Shown: piece by piece, positions 22,548-30,796 of the stretch
Layout of the letters: each line of letters opens with the position of its first letter
How positions within the stretch are numbered: position 1 is the stretch's first letter
From: Nocardia inohanensis NBRC 100128
GTDB lineage: Bacteria; Actinomycetota; Actinomycetes; Mycobacteriales; Mycobacteriaceae
Assembly: GCF_001612945.1 (NCBI RefSeq)
Contig: NZ_BDBK01000001.1
Location: forward strand, 806,001-870,000
Length of the DNA: 64,000 nucleotides
Reading direction: 5' to 3'
Program-made: the position numbers and the translations under genes
The notes under the pieces: generated by a model
What the model was told of the DNA's origin: nothing
Seen by the model: the letters and a program-made list of their open reading frames with translations, nothing else
Database searches by the model: none

Positions 22548-22567
22548 GCCGGGAAATCCATCCCGGC
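22548..22567 (+). terminator. Hairpin after coaBC
   Basis: A perfect seven-base stem, GCCGGGA paired with TCCCGGC, loop AATCCA, 27 bases after the coaBC stop. Confidence 0.5.
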
Positions 22568-22577
22568 AACTGTCTGA

Positions 22578-22618
22578 GTCACAATCTGTTCGGCATGGGG
22601 GCGGCTCGCCCCTGTGAC
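22578..22618 (+). promoter_or_regulatory. Nested hairpin upstream of metK
   Basis: GTCACA (22578-22583) pairs with TGTGAC (22613-22618). Inside, GGGGCG (22598-22603) pairs with CGCCCC (22607-22612). The element is 102 bases before the metK start. It lacks the consensus sequences of the SAM riboswitches I can recall, including SAM-IV. It could be DNA-level (operator) or RNA-level structure. Confidence 0.35.
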
Positions 22619-22719
22619 GAACATATTGGAATAGTCTGAGACAAAGGGTTGTGCTGTCGCGCCGACGCGCTACTGTCGCAGCCCGATACGAGAAACCCGT
22701 TGAGGGAGAGGGAACAACT

Positions 22720-23934
22720 GTGCGCACGTCTGGCAGCCGCCTATTCACCAGTGAGTCCGTGACCGAGGGTCACCCGGACAAGATCTGTGATGCCATCAGC
22801 GATTCCATCCTCGACGCGTTGCTCGCGGCCGATCCGCGCAGCCGTGTCGCCGTGGAGACCCTGGTGACCACCGGTCAGGTGCACGTGGCCGGTGAGGTCA
22901 CCACGTCGGCCTACGCCGATATCCCCACCATCGTTCGCGAGAAGGTCCTGGAGATCGGATACGACTCCTCGGCAAAGGGTTTCGACGGCGCGTCCTGCGG
23001 CGTGAACGTGGCCATCGGCGCGCAGTCGCCGGATATCGCTCAGGGCGTTGACCATTCGCACGAAGCCCGCGTCGGCGGCGAGGACGACGACATCGCCCGT
23101 CAGGGCGCCGGCGACCAGGGCCTGATGTTCGGTTACGCCACCATCGAGACCCCCGAGCTGATGCCGTTGCCGATCTCGTTGGCGCACAAGCTTTCCCGCC
23201 GCCTGACCGAGGTCCGCAAGTCCGGCGTGCTGCCGTACCTGCGTCCCGACGGCAAGACCCAGGTCACCATCGAATACGACGGGTCGATCCCGAAGCGCCT
23301 CGATACGGTCGTCATCTCGACCCAGCACGCCGCCGATATCGACCTCGACAACCTGCTCACCCCGGACATCCGCGAGAAGGTCGTCGACTCGGTGCTGGCC
23401 GAGCTGAAGCTGCCCAACCCCCTGGACACCTCGAACGTGCGCCTGCTGGTCAACCCGACCGGCAAGTTCGTGCTCGGTGGCCCGATGGGTGACGCCGGCC
23501 TGACCGGTCGCAAGATCATCGTCGACACCTACGGCGGCATGGCCCGCCACGGCGGCGGCGCCTTCTCCGGCAAGGATCCGTCGAAGGTCGACCGCTCGGC
23601 CGCCTACGCCATGCGCTGGGTCGCCAAGAACGTCGTCGCCGCCGGCCTGGCCGAGCGCACCGAGGTCCAGGTCGCCTACGCCATCGGCAAGGCCGCCCCC
23701 GTCGGCCTGTTCGTCGAGACCTTCGGCACCGAGCAGATCGACCCGGCCAAGATCTCCGCCGCCATCAGCGAGGTCTTCGACCTGCGCCCCGGCGCCATCA
23801 TCCGCGATCTGGATCTGCTGCGCCCCATCTACGCCCCGACCGCCGCGTACGGCCACTTCGGCCGCACCGACGTCGACCTGCCCTGGGAGCGCACCGACCG
23901 CGCGGACAAGCTGCGTGCCGCCGCCGGGCTGTAA
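22720..23934 (+). CDS. metK: S-adenosylmethionine synthetase
   Basis: 404 residues from the GTG at 22720, which has GAGGGAGAGGG upstream; the frame extends to 22651 but without family similarity. It makes SAM from methionine and ATP. Signature motifs are [25 protein letters not shown] and [20 protein letters not shown] gap of about 200 bases separates it from coaBC, so it probably has its own promoter. priA begins one base after its stop. Confidence 0.97.
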   Translation: MRTSGSRLFTSESVTEGHPDKICDAISDSILDALLAADPRSRVAVETLVTTGQVHVAGEVTTSAYADIPTIVREKVLEIGYDSSAKGFDGASCGVNVAIGAQSPDIAQGVDHSHEARVGGEDDDIARQGAGDQGLMFGYATIETPELMPLPISLAHKLSRRLTEVRKSGVLPYLRPDGKTQVTIEYDGSIPKRLDTVVISTQHAADIDLDNLLTPDIREKVVDSVLAELKLPNPLDTSNVRLLVNPTGKFVLGGPMGDAGLTGRKIIVDTYGGMARHGGGAFSGKDPSKVDRSAAYAMRWVAKNVVAAGLAERTEVQVAYAIGKAAPVGLFVETFGTEQIDPAKISAAISEVFDLRPGAIIRDLDLLRPIYAPTAAYGHFGRTDVDLPWERTDRADKLRAAAGL

Positions 23935-26427
23935 TTGACCCACACCGAATCATCGACGGCGGGAGCGGAAACCCTCTGGGACTCCGCTCCCGCCGTCGTC
24001 GGTGCTCCCGCCCCGGTCGCGGATGCGGGCCTGTCCCGCCCGATCGCGCGCGTGCTGCCCCTGCTCGAACCCGCCCACCTCGACCGGGATTTCGATTACC
24101 TCGTCCCACCCGAAATGGACGAACTCGCCCAGCCCGGCGTCCGTGTCCGGGTGCGATTCTCGGGCCGGCTGGTCGACGGCTACATCCTCGAACGTCTCGA
24201 AAAGTCGCCGCACACCGGCAAACTCGTCCGCCTGGACCGCGTCGTCTCGGGCGAACGGGTCCTGACTCCCGAAATTCTGCGCCTGGTCACCGCGGTCGCC
24301 GCGCGGTACGCGGGTACCCGAGCCGACGTGCTGCGCTTGGCGATCCCGCCCCGTCACGCCAAGGTCGAAACCGAGGGCATCGAGAAGCCCCCGAAACCCG
24401 CCAAGCCGTCGCGTGCCTCGAAGAAGCGCGCCGCCGCATCGGCCACCACCGAATCGCTCGAACCCACCGCCGCGGATTCGCCTGTCGGTGCAGCGAGTTC
24501 GGCAGTCACCGCCGAGACCGAACCCACTCGAAATTCGTCACCTGACACGGCGGCGACCGGCGATATGAGTACCGCGGAACCCGCAGCGGTCGACGATATC
24601 GCCGCGCCGCTGGATGTGCCCGAGGCGGTTTCGACTGCGGTCGAGGGCCGGGACACCGATCAGGTGGAGTCCGGCGGAATGGCGGACACCCACGCGGCCG
24701 GCGACTCAGGGGAATTCAACCTCTCGGGAACGGAAGCGGCTGCCGGACAGTCGATTCCGGAGATGTTTCCGGGGTGGGGGCGGTACGCGCATGGGCATTC
24801 GTTCCTGGGGGCGCTGGCGGCGGGCCGGGGGCCGCGGGCCGGGTGGCAGGCCTTGCCGGGGGAGGATTGGGCGCGCCGGCTGGCCGAGATGGCGGCGGTG
24901 ACGGTGCGGGGTGGGCGCAGCGTGGTGATCACGGTGCCGGATCAGCGGGATCTGGATCGGGTGCTGGCCGAATGTGTTGCGTTGGTGGGGGAGTCGGCGG
25001 TCGGGTTGTCGGCCGGGCTGGGGCCTTCGGCGCGGTATCGGCGATGGTTGTCGGTATTGCGGGGGGCGGCGCGGGTGGTGGTCGGTACGCGCAGTGCGGT
25101 GTTCGCGCCGGCGCGGGACCTGGGGCTGATCATTATCTGGGATGACGGAGACGACACCTTCGCCGAGCCGCGGTCGCCGTATCCGCATGCCCGGGAAGTC
25201 GCGATGTTGCGGGCCCACGAGACGGGGGCGGCGTTCGTGGCGGGCGGGTTCGCGCGCACCGCCGAGGTGCAGGCCATCGTCGAATCCGGTTGGGCGCATG
25301 ATCTCGTCGCGGATCGGGCCGAGTTGCGGGCGGCGACGCCGCGCATCACTGCGCCGGGGGAGAGCGACACGGCGCTGGAGCGGGATCCCATCGCGAAGGC
25401 GATTCGAATTCCCGGTGCGGCTTTCCTGGCCGCCCGGCAGGCGCTGAACGAAGGGCTGCCGGTCCTGGTGCAGGTGCCGCGCCGCGGTTACGTGCCCGCG
25501 CTCGCCTGCGCGAAATGCCGCACCCCGGCTCGCTGCCGGCACTGCAACGGGCCGTTGGCCTTGCCCGAGAACGGTTCTCGCGCCGGGGGAGCGCCGGTGA
25601 CCGGTTCTCGTGCCGACCTGGGCGTCACCGCGAGTCTGCGGCGGGGCGAGGACATCGCGCACAGTCCGCAGTGCCGGTGGTGCGGCATCACCGAGGCGGC
25701 GTTCCGGTGCGGGCACTGCGGGTCGCGTGCGCTGCGTGCGGTGGTGATCGGCGCGGCGCGGACCGCGGAAGAGCTGGGGCGGGCGTTTCCCGGTGTGCCG
25801 GTACGCGGTTCGGGCGGGTCGTCGATCCTGGATACGGTGCCCGCCGGGCCGCAGGTGGTGGTCGCCACCATCGGGGCCGAACCGCGGGTGCCCGGCGGCT
25901 ATTCCGTCGCCATGCTGCTCGATGGCTGGGCCCTGCTGGGCCGGGCGGATCTGCGGGCCGCCGAGGATGCGTTGCGGCGCTGGATGTCGGCGGCAGCGCT
26001 GGTGCGCGCCAAAGGCCGGGTTTTCGTGATGGCGGATGCCGGACTGGCGACGGTACAGGCGCTGGTGCGGTGGGATCCGGTGGGGCATGCGCGATTCGAG
26101 CTCGAAGGTCGCACCGAAGTGCGGTTCCCGCCCGCCGTGCGGTTCGCGGCTGTCGACGGGACCACGGAGTCCATCGCCGAATTGCTGGGCGAGACGAAGC
26201 TCCCCGGCAATGTCGAGGTGCTCGGCCCGGTGCCACTGCCGCCGGGTGCGCGAAAGCCGTTCTCGTCCGGGGATTCTCCGGCCGAGGTGGAGCGGATGAT
26301 CCTGCGGGTGGACAAGGCCGAGGGCGCGGCATTGTCGCGGGCGCTGACCGCCGCGCAGGCGGTGCGCAGCACCCACCGCTCGGACGCTCCGCTGCGCGTC
26401 CAGATCGACCCCATCGATATCGGCTGA
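23935..26427 (+). CDS. priA: PriA-like primosomal protein N' lacking helicase motifs
   Basis: 830 residues from a TTG directly after the metK stop. The N-terminal DNA-binding domain (VLPLLEPAHLDRDFDYLVP) is intact. Residues about 145-270 are a low-complexity linker rich in P, A, T and E. The Walker A motif of a true PriA helicase is absent: the region reads YAHGHSFLGALAAGRGPRAG, as in the mycobacterial protein. The zinc-binding cysteines remain (CAKCRTPARCRHC, CRWCG, CGHCG). It may therefore act in replication restart as a scaffold rather than as a motor. Codon use turns G-rich from about 24780 onward. Confidence 0.9.
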   Translation: MTHTESSTAGAETLWDSAPAVVGAPAPVADAGLSRPIARVLPLLEPAHLDRDFDYLVPPEMDELAQPGVRVRVRFSGRLVDGYILERLEKSPHTGKLVRLDRVVSGERVLTPEILRLVTAVAARYAGTRADVLRLAIPPRHAKVETEGIEKPPKPAKPSRASKKRAAASATTESLEPTAADSPVGAASSAVTAETEPTRNSSPDTAATGDMSTAEPAAVDDIAAPLDVPEAVSTAVEGRDTDQVESGGMADTHAAGDSGEFNLSGTEAAAGQSIPEMFPGWGRYAHGHSFLGALAAGRGPRAGWQALPGEDWARRLAEMAAVTVRGGRSVVITVPDQRDLDRVLAECVALVGESAVGLSAGLGPSARYRRWLSVLRGAARVVVGTRSAVFAPARDLGLIIIWDDGDDTFAEPRSPYPHAREVAMLRAHETGAAFVAGGFARTAEVQAIVESGWAHDLVADRAELRAATPRITAPGESDTALERDPIAKAIRIPGAAFLAARQALNEGLPVLVQVPRRGYVPALACAKCRTPARCRHCNGPLALPENGSRAGGAPVTGSRADLGVTASLRRGEDIAHSPQCRWCGITEAAFRCGHCGSRALRAVVIGAARTAEELGRAFPGVPVRGSGGSSILDTVPAGPQVVVATIGAEPRVPGGYSVAMLLDGWALLGRADLRAAEDALRRWMSAAALVRAKGRVFVMADAGLATVQALVRWDPVGHARFELEGRTEVRFPPAVRFAAVDGTTESIAELLGETKLPGNVEVLGPVPLPPGARKPFSSGDSPAEVERMILRVDKAEGAALSRALTAAQAVRSTHRSDAPLRVQIDPIDIG

Positions 26428-26528
26428 TGCCGGGGCCGGGGCGGCCGGCCGGATACGGGACCAAGGTCCCGGGAACGAGAGTCTTCGTCAACGATCGCTG
26501 CCGATCACGACCGGGCATAGTCGCCGAC

Positions 26529-26753
26529 ATGAATATCGACGCGATAGCTGTTCCGGCGCCCGACGAGGTCGAACGGCGGATGCTCACCGTCGGCTGCGCG
26601 GTGTGGTGGTCCCCGCAGGACGCGGCGTATATCGCGTTCAGCGTGGAGTTCCCCGAACTCGTCTGTGCCGATCACCGTTCGTCCATGGCCGCCCTCGAAC
26701 GGCTGGAGGCCGAGATCCGCCGCGCGTTGCGGTCCGAATCCGTTGCAGCCTGA
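26529..26753 (+). CDS. Small HicB-like protein (orphan)
   Basis: 74 residues from the ATG at 26529; the ribosome-binding site is weak. The segment WSPQDAAYIAFSVEFPELVCADHRSS then MAALERLEAEIRRAL follows the beta-beta-beta-alpha order of the HicB antitoxin domain: a strand, a vPEL-type turn, then a helix of A, L and E. There is no adjacent HicA toxin and no added DNA-binding domain. Function is unknown; a HicB-fold relic or a stand-alone regulator are options. Confidence 0.55.
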   Translation: MNIDAIAVPAPDEVERRMLTVGCAVWWSPQDAAYIAFSVEFPELVCADHRSSMAALERLEAEIRRALRSESVAA

Positions 26754-26798
26754 GTCACGAAGCGGGCTCGGCGGCAATGGATTACCGGGCTGTCACGC

Positions 26799-27644
26799 TC
26801 AGCGGAAGGCGACTACGGCGCGTCGCGCCCACTCGGCGTAGCCGGTCGCCGGGCGGCCCAGCACGCGTTCGACATCCGGACTGACCCGCAGTTCGTCGCC
26901 GGTCGGCGCGCCGAGGATGTCCAAGGTGTGCTCGGCCACCGATTCCGGCATGAAACGCAGCATGTTCGTGAGGGCCTGTGCCCGGGTCAGTTCGAGGAAC
27001 CGCAACGGCTCCCCGAGCGCGGCCTCGAGCGCGGCCGCCTGCTCCCGTGGCGTGATCACCGCCGGTCCGGTGAGCGTATACACCTGCCCCGCATGCTTTT
27101 CGGTGCGCAGCGCCGTCGCCGCGACGGCCGCGATATCGGCCGGATCCACCAGCGGCAGGCCGGTGTCGCCGAACGGCGCGGCGATCATGCGCTCGGTGCG
27201 CACGGGTTCGATCCAGGCGTAGGAGTTGGTGAAGAATCCGCCCGGCCGCAGCACGGTCCACTCGAGATCGGAGGCGGCCAGGGCCTTTTCGAACTCCAGG
27301 GTGCGGGCGTATCCGTCACTGCCGGCCCGGGTCACCGCACCCTGCGAAGACACGAACACCACGCGCCGAACACCGTTTCGCGCAACGGTTTCCAGCACCT
27401 CGGCCGGCGGCGGGCCCATCACCAACTGCGGACCGGTGATGAGCAGGAACAATGCGTCCGCCCCGCTCACCGCCGAGCCCAGGCTGCCGAGGTCGCCGAC
27501 GTCGCCGCGGCGGTGCTCCACGGCTTCGGGCAGGTCCACGGGCTTTTCGCCCCGCGATACCGCGACCACCTTCTCGCCCGCCGCGGCGAGCTCACGCACC
27601 AGCGCGCTGCCGATATTGCCGGTCGCACCCGTTACCACGATCAT
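26799..27644 (-). CDS. NmrA-like NAD(P)-binding protein (atypical SDR)
   Basis: 281 residues from the ATG at 27644; the open frame to 27686 crosses the operator. The Rossmann glycine motif VTGATGNIGSALV is at the N-terminus, and FVSSQGA and LRPGGFFTNS follow. The active-site tyrosine/lysine pair of classical SDRs is not obvious, as in NmrA/HSCARG-type redox sensors and quinone reductases. It is divergent from a TetR gene with two similar palindromes between, and is probably under its control. Confidence 0.85.
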   Translation of the reverse strand: MIVVTGATGNIGSALVRELAAAGEKVVAVSRGEKPVDLPEAVEHRRGDVGDLGSLGSAVSGADALFLLITGPQLVMGPPPAEVLETVARNGVRRVVFVSSQGAVTRAGSDGYARTLEFEKALAASDLEWTVLRPGGFFTNSYAWIEPVRTERMIAAPFGDTGLPLVDPADIAAVAATALRTEKHAGQVYTLTGPAVITPREQAAALEAALGEPLRFLELTRAQALTNMLRFMPESVAEHTLDILGAPTGDELRVSPDVERVLGRPATGYAEWARRAVVAFR

Positions 27645-27660
27645 CTGTCTCACTCCTGAG

Positions 27661-27730
27661 TTAGTTGGCTGACTAAGAAGAACCATAGGGGTTCGAACCG
27701 GGCGTTGTCTATAGTGAGTCGTATGACTAA
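27661..27730. promoter_or_regulatory. Two related palindromes between NmrA-like and TetR genes
   Basis: Site 1 is TTAGTTGGCTGACTAA (27661-27676), next to the NmrA-like start. Site 2 is TGAGTCGTATGACTAA (27715-27730), covering the TetR start codon. Both have the form TNAGTY-N4-RACTNA. The 54-base offset is close to five helical turns. This looks like a TetR operator pair. Confidence 0.6.
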
Positions 27731-28307
27731 CTCAGGGACTGGCGTGGCGGCCCCGAAAGCTGGTAAACGCGAGCGGCTGGCCGCGGCGGCCGCGCAGGTG
27801 TTCTACGAGCGGGGAGTGGAGAAGACGACCATCGCCGATATCGCGCGCGCCGCGCAGGTGCCGGTCGGGAACGTCTACTACTACTTCAAGACCAAGGATC
27901 AGCTGATCCAGGCGGCCATCGGCGCGCACGCGCGCACCCTCGAAGAGATCATCGAAGCCCTCGAACGGGTGGATTCACCGGCCGAGCGGCTCAAGGCGCT
28001 GGTACGCGGCTGGGTGGACCAGCGCGAGGCCGCCGCCCAATTCGGTTGCCCCTCGGGCACTCTCGCGACCGAGCTGGACAAGCGTGACGACGGCCTGGAA
28101 CAGGAACTGGCCGTGGTGATGCGTGGATTGGTCGACTGGGTGCAGGCGCAGTTCGCGGCGATGGGACGCGCGGACGCTCGTGAACTGGCGGTCGCGCTGG
28201 TGGCGGCGTATCAGGGAATCTCCCTGCTCACCAATACCTTTCGCGATCCGGACATGATGGCCGCCGAAGGCCGACGCCTCGAAGCCTGGATCGATTCGCT
28301 GGCCTGA
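27723..28307 (+). CDS. TetR-family transcriptional regulator
   Basis: 194 residues from the ATG at 27723. The helix-turn-helix is TTIADIARAAQVPVGNVYYY followed by FKTKDQL (about residues 35-60). The C-terminal domain has FGCPSGTLATELDKRDDGLE, a pattern seen in TetR regulators of redox or short-chain dehydrogenase genes. It is divergent from the NmrA-like gene, and its start codon lies within one palindrome, suggesting autorepression. It is convergent with the ABC ATPase gene. Confidence 0.87.
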   Translation: MTNSGTGVAAPKAGKRERLAAAAAQVFYERGVEKTTIADIARAAQVPVGNVYYYFKTKDQLIQAAIGAHARTLEEIIEALERVDSPAERLKALVRGWVDQREAAAQFGCPSGTLATELDKRDDGLEQELAVVMRGLVDWVQAQFAAMGRADARELAVALVAAYQGISLLTNTFRDPDMMAAEGRRLEAWIDSLA

Positions 28308-28311
28308 GCGC

Positions 28312-29112
28312 TCAGTTGTGCACGGAGCGTGCGGCATTCGCGCTCCAGCGGCCGTCCGTGCGGGTGATCCGCACCGGATGATCGAAGGTGGCGCTGATGT
28401 GCTCGGTGGTGACCACCTCGTCCACCGGCCCGGCGACCACCGTGCGCCCGTCGCGCAGCAGCAGCGCGTGGGTGGTGCCCGGCGGCAATTCCTCGAGATG
28501 ATGGGTCACCAGCACCGACGCCAATTCCGGATGGGCGTGCTGCAATTGATCCACGCGCTCCAGAAGTTGTTCGCGCCCGGCGAGATCCAAACCGGTGGCC
28601 GGTTCGTCGAGTAGCAGCAGTTGCGGGCTCGGCATCAGCGCTCGCGCGATGAGCGTTCGCCCGCGCTGCCCCTGGGACAGGATGGGCCACTGCGCGTTTC
28701 GCCGATGCGCCAGCCCGAGCAGCTCGATGAGCCGGTCGGCCTCGGCCAGTTGCGCGGCGCTCGGCTCCCAGCGTGGCACCAGCGCGGCGGTATTGGTCAG
28801 CCCGGTCAGCACCACCTCGTGTACAGTGAGCGGCCGGTCCGGGCGGTGCCGTGGATCGACATGCCCGATGGCCTTGCGCAATTCCCGCATATCGACCCGC
28901 CCCAACTGCTTGCCGAGCACCTCGACACTGCCGCGCGTGGGGTGCTCGAAGGCTCCGAGCATGCGCAACAGCGTGGTCTTTCCGGCCCCGTTCGGTCCCA
29001 GTAGCGCCCAGTGCTCACCCGGCCGCACCCGCAATGAAACATCTTGCAGGATGGGCTTTCCGTCGCGCACGACGGTGACCGAGCCGACCTCGAGCACGGG
29101 GGATTTCGTCAT
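28312..29112 (-). CDS. ABC-type ATPase subunit, stand-alone
   Basis: 266 residues. Walker A is LLGPNGAGKTT, Walker B is LLLLDEPATGLDLAG, and the H-loop is LVTHH. The signature is degenerate, LSQGQRGR in place of LSGGQ. No permease or binding protein is adjacent, so the partner must be elsewhere, or the protein may act like the stand-alone ModF/YlmA-type ATPases. It is convergent with the TetR gene. Confidence 0.87.
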   Translation of the reverse strand: MTKSPVLEVGSVTVVRDGKPILQDVSLRVRPGEHWALLGPNGAGKTTLLRMLGAFEHPTRGSVEVLGKQLGRVDMRELRKAIGHVDPRHRPDRPLTVHEVVLTGLTNTAALVPRWEPSAAQLAEADRLIELLGLAHRRNAQWPILSQGQRGRTLIARALMPSPQLLLLDEPATGLDLAGREQLLERVDQLQHAHPELASVLVTHHLEELPPGTTHALLLRDGRTVVAGPVDEVVTTEHISATFDHPVRITRTDGRWSANAARSVHN

Positions 29113-29201
29113 CGATCCACCGTAGCAAACTCCTCAGACAAGTTGAGGAGTGGTGGCGTTTTCCGGGCAGGGTCTTCCGGGCGCTGTGTAGGGTGGCCGG
29201 T

Positions 29202-29888
29202 ATGGCGATCGAAGCGGTCCTCTTCGACTACTCCGGCACGTTGTTCCGCTTGGAGGAGGCGGAATTCCACAATGCCGCGCTCACCGACGTCGACGGCCGG
29301 CCGCTGGACACCCACGAGGTCACCGAGATCATGCAGGCCATGACCGCGCCGGTCGGGCAGTTGGTGGAGCTCGACGCCGATGGCCAATATGCCTGGGAGC
29401 GCAGGGATCTCAGCCCCGAGCTGCATCGCACCGCGTACCTACAGGTGCTCGAGCGCTCCGGGGTGCCGGTCACCGCCGCCCATCAGCTGTACGAACGCCT
29501 GCTCGATCCGATGGCGTGGACGCCCTATCCGGACACCGGTGATGTCCTGCGCGCGCTGCACGAAGGCGGTGTCGCGGTCGGCGTCGTCAGCAATATCGCC
29601 TTCGACATCCGCCCGGCTTTCGCGGCCCGCGGCTGGGATCGGTATGTCGATTACTTCGCGCTCTCCTTCGAAGTCGGCGCGATGAAGCCGGACCCGCGCA
29701 TCTTCCGGGCCGCGCTCGACAAGCTGGCCATCGCCCCCGCCAGCGCCCTCATGGTCGGTGACAGCGAGGAAGCCGATGGTGGCGCGACCGCTCTCGGCTG
29801 CGAATTCGACCTGGTCGAGCCCCTGGAAACGGTCGACCGCCCGAATGCGCTGCGCGATCTGCTCTTCGCGCGCGGTCTGCCCAACTAA
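29202..29888 (+). CDS. HAD-superfamily hydrolase-like protein
   Basis: 228 residues from the ATG at 29202 (AGGGTGG upstream). Motif I reads FDYSGTL: the nucleophile aspartate is present but the second aspartate, the usual acid/base, is serine. Motif II is VVSNIAFD, motif III includes GAMKPDPRIF, and motif IV is MVGDSEEADGGA. The cap is of the C1 type (about 15-100). It may be a phosphatase with altered chemistry or a dehalogenase-like enzyme. Substrate unknown. Confidence 0.83.
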   Translation: MAIEAVLFDYSGTLFRLEEAEFHNAALTDVDGRPLDTHEVTEIMQAMTAPVGQLVELDADGQYAWERRDLSPELHRTAYLQVLERSGVPVTAAHQLYERLLDPMAWTPYPDTGDVLRALHEGGVAVGVVSNIAFDIRPAFAARGWDRYVDYFALSFEVGAMKPDPRIFRAALDKLAIAPASALMVGDSEEADGGATALGCEFDLVEPLETVDRPNALRDLLFARGLPN

Positions 29889-29941
29889 CAGTCCGACTGT
29901 CCGGTTCGTGTCCCGCATCACTCTTGTCTTGGATAGATTGC

Positions 29942-29957
29942 CGATATATCGTCGATA
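29942..29957. promoter_or_regulatory. Overlapping palindromes before the PadR gene
   Basis: CGATATATCG (29942-29951) and TATCG-T-CGATA (29947-29957) are both perfect palindromes and share bases. They lie 41-56 bases before the PadR ATG, the position expected for autorepression. Confidence 0.55.
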
Positions 29958-29997
29958 GCAGCAAATGCAACGACGAGCCTTCGAAGGAGGCATCACC

Positions 29998-30693
29998 ATG
30001 GAACACATGGACAACACCGAACGGGGCCGCGGCCCCTGGCGGCGACTGCGCGCCGAAGAGCAGCAGGGCCCCGAACATCCGCGTATGCGCCGTGGCCGTG
30101 GACCGCAGGGTCCGCGCGAACACGGCCGGCACGGCCACGGCCGTGGTTTCGGCCCCGACTTCGGCGGCGGTTTCGGCCCCGGCGGTTTCGGCGGTCCCGG
30201 TCCGCACTTCGGTCGCGGTCGCGGTCGCGGTGGACGCGGCCGGCGTGGCGATGTGCGCGCGGCGATCCTGCTGCTCTTGCAGGAACGCCCCATGCACGGC
30301 TACGAATTGATCCAGCAGATCCGCGAGCGCAGCCAGGACGTCTGGCGCCCGAGCCCGGGTTCCATCTACCCCGCGCTGTCCCAGCTCGAGGACGAGGGCC
30401 TGGTCATCATCGAGAAGGTGGCCGGTCGCAAGACCGCCAAGCTCACCGAGGCGGGCACCGCCTACCTCGAGGAGAACCGCACCGACCTGGGCGATCCGTG
30501 GCAGGACGTCAAGGACGGTGTCGGCGATCAGGCGCTCGATCTGCGCGGGCTGATCGGCCAGCTGATGGGCGCGGCCGCTCAGGTCGCGGCCGTCGGCAAC
30601 AAGGAGCAGGCCGAGAAGGCCGCCGAGGTACTCACCGAGGCGCGCCGGGCGCTCTACCGGATCCTGGCCGAAGACGACACACCCGAAAAGTAA
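29998..30693 (+). CDS. PadR-family regulator with RG-rich N-terminal tail
   Basis: 231 residues from the ATG at 29998 (GAAGGAGG at 29983-29990). Residues 1-84 are disordered and rich in G, R, P, H and F, with repeated GFGP/GRGRG units. The PadR winged helix follows (RGDVRAAILLLLQERPMHGY, then GSIYPALSQLEDEGLV, then GRKTAKLTEAG). A C-terminal helical region serves dimerisation. PadR proteins usually repress stress or efflux genes and themselves. The basic tail is unusual in length and could add non-specific DNA or RNA contact. Confidence 0.88.
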   Translation: MEHMDNTERGRGPWRRLRAEEQQGPEHPRMRRGRGPQGPREHGRHGHGRGFGPDFGGGFGPGGFGGPGPHFGRGRGRGGRGRRGDVRAAILLLLQERPMHGYELIQQIRERSQDVWRPSPGSIYPALSQLEDEGLVIIEKVAGRKTAKLTEAGTAYLEENRTDLGDPWQDVKDGVGDQALDLRGLIGQLMGAAAQVAAVGNKEQAEKAAEVLTEARRALYRILAEDDTPEK

Positions 30694-30750
30694 TGGGGCG
30701 CAAATACGCCACCCCGCCGGGACTTTCGGCAAACTCCCAGGGATGATTCA

Positions 30751-30796
30751 TGACATGGGACAACAGGGCCCCGTGGCGAATTGTGACATGGGACAA
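30751..30796 (+). repeat. Direct repeat TGACATGGGACAA, two copies
   Basis: Identical 13-base copies at 30751-30763 and 30784-30796, offset 33 bases (about three helical turns), both followed by a GG-rich stretch. They lie between the PadR gene and the lipase signal sequence. They may be an operator; the second copy contains the likely lipase ATG. Confidence 0.55.

Noticed and set aside
22521..22719. SAM riboswitch (SAM-I or SAM-IV) before metK
   Set aside because: Hairpins are present but the conserved core sequences I know for these classes are not.
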